This document shows, piece after piece, positions 1 through 6,307 of a DNA stretch of 20,653 bases; positions within the stretch are counted from its first letter, which is position 1, and the number at the start of each line of letters is the position of its first letter. The notes below the pieces were generated by a model. It saw nothing but the letters and a program-made list of their open reading frames with translations, was not told the origin of the DNA and did no database searches. The position numbers and the translations under genes are program-made. This stretch comes from a virus. The DNA is taken from the IMG/VR virus record IMGVR_UViG_3300009431_000574, positions 1 through 20,653 of that record; one strand, 5' to 3'.

Positions 1-141
1 GGGGTTTCTGAGTGTAGATTCTGGACAAAGAAAGCTGTAAAAGGATATATACAGGAGCCTTCAGATGGCCCAGATGATAAGTTATGGAAGCCAGATGTCG
101 GTGAGGATGAAAACTGGGAGGTTCAAAAGTGTTCTCAATAG
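1..141 (+). CDS. C-terminal end of an unrecognised protein (partial)
   Basis: Frame 1 is open from the first base to a TAG at 139-141, giving 46 residues of the end of a gene that starts before the window. The peptide is polar and rich in Asp, Glu, Lys and Trp, with an 'EPSDGPDDKLWKPDVGED' stretch and two cysteines. I do not recognise a family. It overlaps the start of the next gene by 13 bases, and that gene's ribosome site (GGAGG near 118-122) lies inside it, as is typical of the coupled genes in this operon. Its position suggests it belongs either to the glycan cassette or to the end of the head genes; the sequence does not decide. Confidence 0.6.
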   Translation, partial: GVSECRFWTKKAVKGYIQEPSDGPDDKLWKPDVGEDENWEVQKCSQ

Positions 142-1112
142 TCACAACTACTTATAATGATTATGAGCTTTTGAGGCAGTTTGTGGAGTCTGTTCTGAAT
201 AATGTAAATCCTGATTCTTACAAAGAGCTGATTGTGATGGATGATTATTCAAATAAAAATGGGACGCTGAGGGAGTATGAAAAGTATTTGAATACTGAAG
301 TGGATAAGGTAAGGGTAATATTACATGATGAGTATAGATATCCTCATATGTATAAATATAAAGAGTTCAAGAATAAGGTGGTGAATGGCAGTTTTGATTA
401 TAGGGATTATGATTCTGACAAGGCCAATATGGGGCATGCTTATTCTCTCAATGAAGTGATGAAATATGTAGAAACTGACTATGTGTTTCAGGCAGACTGC
501 GATTGTATTTTTATGGAAGATTCAAAGGACATGTTATTTGAGATCGCAAAGTTATTCGAGGAGAATGAAAAGGTATTAGGCATTGGTCAGGCAACAGGGA
601 CAAGGACAAATGATATTGTGATATTTGGGGATAGATTTAAGTGGAATTCCAGAGGGCGATCAGTTGGTGGAGGTGGGTACGTTTCTCAATGTGCTTCTGC
701 TCTGAGGACTTCTGCCTGGAAGGAACACGATATTTATGTGGTGCGTCCAAATCATTTTAAACGGGAAGATGAAAAGGTGACCACCTCAGCTCTGAATTTC
801 TTCCATGAATACCTTTATGAAAAGGGATTCCAGACGATGAACTATCCAGTGTTTAGTGCTGGGAAAATGATTCATCTTGGAGGAGGGTTTGTAAAGAGGA
901 GTCCTGGTGGGAAATATGTATATGGATTTTGCAGGGACTTTGTTGCTCCATATGGCCCAAGAAGATTGCATGGTTCATTTGAGAGCTGGCACATGGGCAG
1001 GTATATAATTGATATGGATTATGATGAGTATGTGAAGAAGCTGAAAGAAGATTACAAAAGCCCATTTGGTGAGATTCAAAGTACCATAAATAAAGTTCGG
1101 GTATTAGATTGA
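129..1112 (+). CDS. GT-A glycosyltransferase (family 2-like)
   Basis: This 327-residue protein probably transfers a sugar from a nucleotide-sugar donor in the host cytoplasm. Its N-terminus 'FSIVTTTYNDYELLRQFVES' (residues 2-21) is the usual first strand and helix of family 2 enzymes. It is followed by 'VMDDYSN' (36-42), 'NMGHAYSLNEV' (100-110) and 'QADCDCIF' (121-128), where D123 and D125 form the metal/nucleotide-sugar DxD motif. There is no signal peptide or membrane segment, so it is a soluble enzyme. The start is GTG at 129, set by a GGAGG about six bases upstream and by the first residues already matching the GT fold. Acceptor and sugar cannot be predicted. It is the first complete gene of a run of glycan-related genes, and its stop is followed at once by the AAGGAGGG of the next gene. 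Confidence 0.85.
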   Translation: MFSIVTTTYNDYELLRQFVESVLNNVNPDSYKELIVMDDYSNKNGTLREYEKYLNTEVDKVRVILHDEYRYPHMYKYKEFKNKVVNGSFDYRDYDSDKANMGHAYSLNEVMKYVETDYVFQADCDCIFMEDSKDMLFEIAKLFEENEKVLGIGQATGTRTNDIVIFGDRFKWNSRGRSVGGGGYVSQCASALRTSAWKEHDIYVVRPNHFKREDEKVTTSALNFFHEYLYEKGFQTMNYPVFSAGKMIHLGGGFVKRSPGGKYVYGFCRDFVAPYGPRRLHGSFESWHMGRYIIDMDYDEYVKKLKEDYKSPFGEIQSTINKVRVLD

Positions 1113-1123
1113 AGGAGGGTAAA

Positions 1124-1936
1124 ATGAATTGGCCAAAAATTGAAGTATGGAGAATGAGCTGTGGGAGGCCAGAGCAACTGGAAGCATCACATCCTACATT
1201 ATTGAAGAATCTCCAGTACTCAGGAGAGTTGGAATATCATCTTATTGAGAGCGTGAGATATAAGGAAGCTTCTGAGGAATGTATTGCTTGGGGAAAGAAT
1301 CATGATTATAAAGTTCATGTGATTAATCCAGCGAAAGGGCAGGGGTATGCAGTATGGTATTATCTTAATGAGGTGGCAGATTGTAAATATGGACTGAAGT
1401 GGGAGGATGACTTTCAGGCTGAAAAGGTAATCCCTCTTGATGATTGTATTCGAGTAATGGAGAATTATAATCATATCAATCAGATTTGTTTCAATAAGAG
1501 GGAAACGATGAAGGCTAAATGGTGCTCTTTGCAGGATGGTACAAGATATGAATGGGAGAAGGAACAGAGGGTATTGGGCTGGACTGAACTAATAGGAGGA
1601 ATTGAAGCAAAGTTTCTTATCCCTTTAGTTTGCAAGGAGAAATGGTGGTTTGGAGCTTCCCTTTGGAGAATAGATTTCATAAAGCCTATATTCAGATGGT
1701 GGGAAGTGAATACTCATAATACGTTTAATGATGAAGTCATTATTCCGATGATAAGAAAGGAGGCAGGAAAATATGATTATACAGCATCTGATATGGAAAA
1801 ATCAGTTGGCTGTTATATTTATGGGAAAACGGGTGATGAAAGAATGGCTTGGCATGCTGGTGGAGGAGTGAGTTGGTGGGCTGGGGAAATGCAGGAGAAA
1901 CTAAAGGCAGAAGGAAAGGAGATCATAGGGGTATGA
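1124..1936 (+). CDS. Glycosyltransferase-like protein with WEDD motif
   Basis: This 270-residue protein looks like a divergent GT-A glycosyltransferase. It begins with a strand-type segment followed by 'SCGRPEQLEAS' (12-22), and 'LKWEDDFQAE' (91-100) has the acidic triplet E94-D95-D96 where a DxD motif is expected. Further on, 'ICFNKRE' (near 121) and 'GASLWRIDFIKPIF' (near 180) resemble segments of the protein at 3245-3892, so the two appear to be paralogs. An in-frame TTG at 1109 would add five residues, but AAGGAGGG at 1112-1119, four bases before ATG 1124, fixes the start at ATG. The stop overlaps the formyltransferase start as ATGA. The enzyme class is inferred from motif and context; donor and acceptor are unknown. 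Confidence 0.7.
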   Translation: MNWPKIEVWRMSCGRPEQLEASHPTLLKNLQYSGELEYHLIESVRYKEASEECIAWGKNHDYKVHVINPAKGQGYAVWYYLNEVADCKYGLKWEDDFQAEKVIPLDDCIRVMENYNHINQICFNKRETMKAKWCSLQDGTRYEWEKEQRVLGWTELIGGIEAKFLIPLVCKEKWWFGASLWRIDFIKPIFRWWEVNTHNTFNDEVIIPMIRKEAGKYDYTASDMEKSVGCYIYGKTGDERMAWHAGGGVSWWAGEMQEKLKAEGKEIIGV

Positions 1937-2619
1937 ATATTGCAATCTTGACATATGACCATCCTCACAGGAAGACTCAGGAATTGATCATGAGGATGAA
2001 GGCAAATGGATATGGGGAAGCAACTGTTATAGTGACTCCTTGGGTAGATAGGAAAGGACATATACCGTTATATCCACATAGGTTCTTGAAGGCTTTCGAT
2101 ATTCCAATTCAGGAGTTTGCTCTGAATTTTTCATATGATGTGATGATGCCAGATGATTTGGCAAAGTGCCTGAGCCAGTTTGATTATGCTCTTATTGGTG
2201 GAGCAGGTATTTTGACAGAAGAAGTGGTGAATAGTACAAAGATCATAAATTCTCATCCTGGGTATCTTCCAAGAACAAGAGGGTTAGATGCTTTGAAATG
2301 GGCTATATATAATGGTGAAGAAATTGGAGTAACTTCTTATATAATAGGAGCAGAAGCAGATACAGGAATACTAATTGAACGGTGTTGGACTTTTCCAAAG
2401 CCTTTGGATTCATTTCATTCTTTTGCAATAAAACATTTTGATTTGGAAATTGATATGTTGGTAAGAGCTATTCATAAACGAAAAGATTGGGCAGGAAGAA
2501 ATATACAGGATGATATTTTGGAACCAGAAGGGATTGTTCATAAAAGAATGAAACATTGGCAGGAAATAATAATGGTGAAGAGGTTTGATGAATTGAAGAT
2601 AAGCAGGCAATCAAGATGA
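1933..2619 (+). CDS. Formyltransferase, probably sugar N-formyltransferase
   Basis: This 228-residue protein has the folate-dependent formyltransferase catalytic set. 'INSHPGYLPRTRGLDALKWA' (105-124) contains N106 and H108, and 'GAEADTGILIE' (139-149) contains D143, matching the Asn-His-Asp triad and HPG loop of PurN, Fmt and sugar N-formyltransferases, which use N10-formyltetrahydrofolate. At about 230 residues it lacks the C-terminal domain of methionyl-tRNA formyltransferase (usually over 300 residues) and is close in size to enzymes that formylate the amine of 4-amino-4,6-dideoxy sugars such as dTDP-Qui4N. The flanking glycosyltransferases support that role. Start ATG 1933 overlaps the previous stop (ATGA). 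No aminotransferase or dehydratase for making the amino sugar lies in this window, so the substrate would come from the host or from genes outside. A PurN-like role is less likely. Confidence 0.85.
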   Translation: MNIAILTYDHPHRKTQELIMRMKANGYGEATVIVTPWVDRKGHIPLYPHRFLKAFDIPIQEFALNFSYDVMMPDDLAKCLSQFDYALIGGAGILTEEVVNSTKIINSHPGYLPRTRGLDALKWAIYNGEEIGVTSYIIGAEADTGILIERCWTFPKPLDSFHSFAIKHFDLEIDMLVRAIHKRKDWAGRNIQDDILEPEGIVHKRMKHWQEIIMVKRFDELKISRQSR

Positions 2620-3248
2620 AAATAATAGAAAAGGCAAAATTTAGTTATCCAACTTGGGAGAATAAAGAGACAGAAGGGGATTGGCTCAATAGGATGAATG
2701 AGATTAATTTTCTGATAGCTAATGGGATGGAGCCAAATCATCATCTTTTGGATATTGGAACTGGTTGGCTGAGATGTGGAATTGATTGTATTAAGTATCT
2801 GGATAAGGATAGATTCTTTGGATATGATTATTCTCTTGCAGATATAGAGCTTGGTTTTACTGGGATTGCAAAATATGGATTGGAGGGAAAGAATCCTACA
2901 TTGGCAGTAGAGAAATATTTTGATGCTCAAAAATTTAGCCAGGAGTTTGATTTTGCTTTTGCCAATTCAATTTTCACTCATCTTCATCCGAAAGCTATAA
3001 TGTTGTGTATCAGTAATACAGTTTCCGTATTAAAAGAGAATGGAAAGTTCTTTGCTACAATTTACAAAGAGGATTCTTTAACTGGGTTTGATGATAATCC
3101 AGATGGGTTCTTTTTGAGAAGTACTCAACCCTATTCTTTTTATGAAGAGATTTGTAAAGGGCTTTGTAAGTTCACTTCTATTGGAAAGTGGATTGGTTCT
3201 GATGCAGCATATGGACAACAGATGTTATTATTCGAGAGGTTAAAATGA
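2616..3248 (+). CDS. Class I SAM-dependent methyltransferase
   Basis: This 210-residue soluble protein has a Rossmann-type methyltransferase core. Motif I is 'LLDIGTGWLRCG' (44-55), the acidic end of strand 2 is 'FFGYDYS' (67-73), and 'DFAFANSIFTHLHP' (112-125) with 'VLKENGKFFATIY' (138-150) correspond to motif IV and the following strand. It should transfer a methyl group from S-adenosylmethionine. The substrate is not readable from the sequence, but its place between a formyltransferase and glycosyltransferases suggests a sugar hydroxyl or amine on the same glycan. Start ATG 2616 overlaps the previous stop as ATGA, and its own stop overlaps the next ATG at 3245, so translation is probably coupled. 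Confidence 0.85.
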   Translation: MKIIEKAKFSYPTWENKETEGDWLNRMNEINFLIANGMEPNHHLLDIGTGWLRCGIDCIKYLDKDRFFGYDYSLADIELGFTGIAKYGLEGKNPTLAVEKYFDAQKFSQEFDFAFANSIFTHLHPKAIMLCISNTVSVLKENGKFFATIYKEDSLTGFDDNPDGFFLRSTQPYSFYEEICKGLCKFTSIGKWIGSDAAYGQQMLLFERLK

Positions 3249-3892
3249 TTGATGTATTGATTACATCTTCTTCAAGATCGGAATATTTGAAGCGTGTGAT
3301 ATTTTCTTTGAGGGATCATTTGAAATATTCTGGTAATTTGAATTTTATTTTGCATGATGATATAAGAAATAATGATTCATATTATGTTCTCAGTTTGGCT
3401 AAGATATGGAGAATAAACAAAACATTATTGACTCGTCCAGCTGAAGGAGAATCAAAGGCCATCCAAACTTTGCTTAATCATTCCACTACAAAATATGTAG
3501 TATTTTGGGAGGATGACTGGTTACTCCTGAAGGATATAGATTTGGATGATGTGATTAGCTTCTTTGAGTACAGAGATGATGTGAATATGATAGCTTTCAA
3601 TAAGTGCTTGAATAATCCGTATCATGGATATAAAGAGACTGTGATAAATGGGAAGAAACTATTATTCTGCTATGATTGGGTGGTTGCTCCAAGTGTCTGG
3701 AGGGCTGATTATATAAAGCCAAGATTCAAGGTGACTGAGAATCCAGATGATATCAGGAGAGTATTGAGAGGATGGAAACAAAGAAGTCCTGAATGGGTAA
3801 AGGAAAATATGGGAACCTATTTCTATGGTGGATACGGACAGGGAGAATTCATTAAACATATTGGGGAGAAGTCAGCAAATGAAACAATATAG
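3245..3892 (+). CDS. Small GT-A glycosyltransferase-like protein (WEDD type)
   Basis: This 215-residue protein opens with 'MIDVLITSSSRSEYLKRVIF', a typical GT-A first strand and helix, and carries 'VVFWEDDWLLL' (85-95) with the acidic triplet in the DxD position. 'MIAFNKCLN' and 'APSVWRADYIKPRF' further on parallel segments of the protein at 1124-1936, suggesting duplication and divergence within the cassette. It is short for a family 2 enzyme and has no membrane anchor. The start overlaps the methyltransferase stop (ATGA), with GAGG just upstream. Donor and acceptor are unknown; the glycosyltransferase call rests on fold-level motifs and neighbours. Confidence 0.72.
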   Translation: MIDVLITSSSRSEYLKRVIFSLRDHLKYSGNLNFILHDDIRNNDSYYVLSLAKIWRINKTLLTRPAEGESKAIQTLLNHSTTKYVVFWEDDWLLLKDIDLDDVISFFEYRDDVNMIAFNKCLNNPYHGYKETVINGKKLLFCYDWVVAPSVWRADYIKPRFKVTENPDDIRRVLRGWKQRSPEWVKENMGTYFYGGYGQGEFIKHIGEKSANETI

Positions 3893-4844
3893 GATAGTAG
3901 GATTGGGTGATTGGCATGGGTATTATTCCCACTTTCTTCATGGTATTCTGGAAGGCACAATAAGGAATAGGGGATGGTTCAGACCTGTATATTTATTCCA
4001 GGGGTTGGATGAGATAGAGATGCAGATAAGATGGTTCAGACCTCACCTGATTATTGGGCATATGTATTTTAACAAGAGGCCGCATGAGCCAAGGCAGCTT
4101 TTGAAGATGTTGGGAAGAATTAGAGAGATGGGAACAAAAGTGGCTTATCATATGGGTGATGCAAAAATAGTTTCCAAGTTCCCGGATGATATTTCGAAGT
4201 TCGTAGATTTTGCTTTGGTCAATCATACCAATTATCAGGAGATAGAAAAGGCTTGGGGAGTGCCTTGTCATCATTGGCCCTATATGTGTTTCCAGCAAAA
4301 TGGAGGGGAGAAGAAAGCTGAGTTTGAAAAGAAGGTGGTTTTTACTGGTAGTTTGGATGATGGAAAATATCATGGAGCAAGGAAAATATTTATTGAAAAA
4401 TTGAGAAAAGAAATTGAAGTGGCAACTTTCCCTAATAGCCAAGTGGGTAATACAAGATTTATGACTGCTGATGTATCCATGTCTGCTGGGTGTGTATTAG
4501 GAGTCCAGATGGAACCACAGATAAATGGCTACTTGGATGTTCGGCCATTCCAATATATAGGATCTGGGGCATTATATTTCCAGGATAGATGTGAAGCGAT
4601 GGACAGGGTATTCAAACCTGATTACCATTATGTAAGTTATAGGACTGGCAGTGTTGAAGATTTTATAACGAAATACAAATACTATGTAGAGGAGCACCCA
4701 GAGGAAGGGGAAAAGATCAGATTGCAGGGAAGGCGGTTTTGTCAGAATTATCACAGCACAAAGGAAAGAGTAAAGTTTGCTATGGATATTGCTGAGGGTA
4801 AAGAAGTGACCAATAGAATATATTTAAAGGATTTGCCAGAATGA
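3879..4844 (+). CDS. GT-B glycosyltransferase, CgeB-like (Glyco_trans_1_2 type)
   Basis: This 321-residue protein has the C-terminal signature of GT-B enzymes of the CgeB type: 'GYLDVRPFQYIGSGALYFQD' (217-236), followed by a fixed-distance 'YRTGSVEDFITKYKYYVEEH' (254-273) and 'GRRFCQNYHSTKERV' (284-298). The N-terminal half has alternating strands and helices, including 'RPHLIIGHMYF' (54-64). No signal peptide is present. An upstream in-frame ATG at 3825 would overlap the previous gene by 68 bases; ATG 3879 is preferred because GGGGAGAA lies eight bases upstream and the overlap is then 14 bases. CgeB-like proteins are common in phage and spore-coat glycan clusters. The transferred sugar is unknown. 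Confidence 0.8.
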   Translation: MKQYRIVGLGDWHGYYSHFLHGILEGTIRNRGWFRPVYLFQGLDEIEMQIRWFRPHLIIGHMYFNKRPHEPRQLLKMLGRIREMGTKVAYHMGDAKIVSKFPDDISKFVDFALVNHTNYQEIEKAWGVPCHHWPYMCFQQNGGEKKAEFEKKVVFTGSLDDGKYHGARKIFIEKLRKEIEVATFPNSQVGNTRFMTADVSMSAGCVLGVQMEPQINGYLDVRPFQYIGSGALYFQDRCEAMDRVFKPDYHYVSYRTGSVEDFITKYKYYVEEHPEEGEKIRLQGRRFCQNYHSTKERVKFAMDIAEGKEVTNRIYLKDLPE

Positions 4845-6088
4845 AGATATTCAAACAAGCAGAAATCAAAGGTGATGAAATAAGGATTGATCACAAAGCT
4901 TATCCAGTAATCAGAGGGAAGCACTGTATTTGGATTCCCCATTTAGAGATGAAAATCATTTGGAGCTTTAATGGGAAAATAGAATCCCTCAAGGAATGGG
5001 ACAAGGGAAGGCATAATGAGGTTATCAAGAGCCATACCTTCAATGAAAATGAAGGGTGGAAGGAGGAGTCAATAACAAGCATAATATCTGAATATAAAAT
5101 ATTAAACGAGTTGAGTAATCATGGAATGGCTCCTCCGGTCAATGACTACTTTTATATACAGAGTTTGATTTCAGAGTATCCAGATGGAGTGAGAAATTGT
5201 GACTGTCAGGGAGCATATGGATATTTTATTAAGGATGCAAATAAACTGGAAAAAGGGAAATATTCTTATGATGAGTTTAAAAAGGTGTTTTTGGATACTG
5301 GGTTGATTGTAGCCTCAGATGGAGCAAGGGGTGATTTGGCAAAACCAGCTAATACAGTGAATGGGTATTTGGTGGATGTGAGGAAGACGATTTGGGATAT
5401 GATGGAGTGGAATGGTGAAGAAGATCCTGTTGATCAGTCTGAATTTAATTATAATGGAAGTACGGATATATTGTTGCTAATAGAAAGAATTCAAAACCTC
5501 TCCCAATTTCCACACAAGGAGAGAAAGCAAAATTACCAGTCTTACTATCTGATTGACCATTATGAGGAAGGAAGCAGAAATACGATTTACAGGATGATGG
5601 AAATGAAAGTGGAACTGGATTTGTCTGGTAAGACTGTTGTTGATCTGGGATGTCAGCTTGGAAGTATGGCTATGGAATGCTACAGGCGAGGAGCCAGGAA
5701 AGTGACTGGCTTGGAGTATGAGACAGATTATGTAGATTGTGCCAGAGACTTGGCGAGGGTAAACAATTTCCAGATCAATCTTTTACAGATGGACTTGACA
5801 GACAGTGAGAAAGTGATTGAGTATCTGAATGGGTATTACAAAGAAGGTATTGATATTCTGTTTGCTCTGAGTATTTACAAGCATATCCCAAGAGGGTGCT
5901 TCATAAAACTTTTGGAAGAAATCAAATGGAAAGTTTGTTATCTGGAAAGTCACAATGCCCCAGATGGAGAAAAGACTGGTCATGTAGTAGATATAATAAA
6001 AATAATAAATGACCTTGACTGTGAGGTTGAATGCTTGGGTATTATAGAGGACAGATCACCGAGGATGGTATGGAGGATGAAAAGATGA
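4841..6088 (+). CDS. Fusion: unknown (possibly kinase-like) N-domain plus methyltransferase
   Basis: This 415-residue protein has two parts. Residues about 225-415 form a class I SAM-dependent methyltransferase, with motif I 'TVVDLGCQLGSMA' (265-277), 'VTGLEYETDYVDCARD' (288-303) around the SAM-ribose acidic residue, and 'INLLQMDLTD' (312-321). Residues 1-190 are not recognised with certainty. 'EYKILNELSNHGMAPPV' (84-100) and 'NGYLVDVRKT' (174-183) faintly recall the helix C and catalytic/metal strands of kinase-fold sugar or lipid kinases, but no clear glycine loop or HxD was found, so that domain may be degenerate or something else. It starts at ATG 4841, overlapping the previous stop. It probably modifies the glycan made by its neighbours (inference). 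Confidence 0.75.
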   Translation: MKIFKQAEIKGDEIRIDHKAYPVIRGKHCIWIPHLEMKIIWSFNGKIESLKEWDKGRHNEVIKSHTFNENEGWKEESITSIISEYKILNELSNHGMAPPVNDYFYIQSLISEYPDGVRNCDCQGAYGYFIKDANKLEKGKYSYDEFKKVFLDTGLIVASDGARGDLAKPANTVNGYLVDVRKTIWDMMEWNGEEDPVDQSEFNYNGSTDILLLIERIQNLSQFPHKERKQNYQSYYLIDHYEEGSRNTIYRMMEMKVELDLSGKTVVDLGCQLGSMAMECYRRGARKVTGLEYETDYVDCARDLARVNNFQINLLQMDLTDSEKVIEYLNGYYKEGIDILFALSIYKHIPRGCFIKLLEEIKWKVCYLESHNAPDGEKTGHVVDIIKIINDLDCEVECLGIIEDRSPRMVWRMKR

Positions 6089-6307
6089 GAGAGAAAAAGA
6101 GAAGATGGGTATTATTGGGTTAGGTTTGTTAATCCTATAGTGGCTGGGCATATGGTATGGACTGTAGGATATTATAAGTTTTCAGCACAAGGATCAATTA
6201 TGGACCCATCTAATCCTTTAGAATGGGAGGTTGTAGCTTCTGATGAAATATTTTGTGAGAATAAACTTGAGATTTTTGAAGAAAAGATAAAGGAACCAGG
6301 TGAGTAA
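6085..6307 (+). pseudogene. Small unrecognised ORF with apparently frameshifted start
   Basis: An ATG at 6085 has an excellent ribosome site (GGAGG, 6072-6076) and an ATGA overlap with the previous gene, but its frame stops at TAG 6121-6123. The next frame is open from 6089 to TAA 6305-6307 and encodes an aromatic-rich peptide. Removing one A from the five-A run at 6094-6098 joins them into a 73-residue protein beginning 'MREKREDGYYWVRFVNP' and ending 'EEKIKEPGE'. The options are a true indel, a sequencing error, programmed +1 frameshifting, or a shorter gene from GTG 6140 or ATG 6152, neither with a clear ribosome site. The family is unknown. The same open frame also continues directly past the TGA of the methyltransferase fusion. 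The stop overlaps the GTG start of the next gene by eight bases. Confidence 0.55.

Noticed and set aside
786-1065. Minus-strand open frames opposite the first glycosyltransferase
   Set aside because: They lie wholly antisense to a well-supported gene, have no ribosome site or recognisable domain, and their Ser/His/Ile-rich peptides are typical antisense shadows. The same applies to all other minus-strand frames in the window.
1849-1932. Longer N-terminus for the formyltransferase
   Set aside because: The formyltransferase first strand 'MNIAILTYD' begins at ATG 1933, and the upstream extension only overlaps the preceding gene in another frame.
1933-2619. Methionyl-tRNA formyltransferase
   Set aside because: The protein lacks the C-terminal tRNA-binding domain and is about 80 residues too short, and its neighbours are sugar enzymes.
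3825-3878. Longer N-terminus for the CgeB-like protein
   Set aside because: It would overlap the upstream gene by 68 bases, has no good ribosome site, and the fold begins only at the ATG at 3879.
6086-6307. Genetic code change with TGA read as an amino acid
   Set aside because: TGA is the stop of several neighbouring genes in tight ATGA overlaps, and those proteins end naturally, so global recoding does not fit; local readthrough remains possible.
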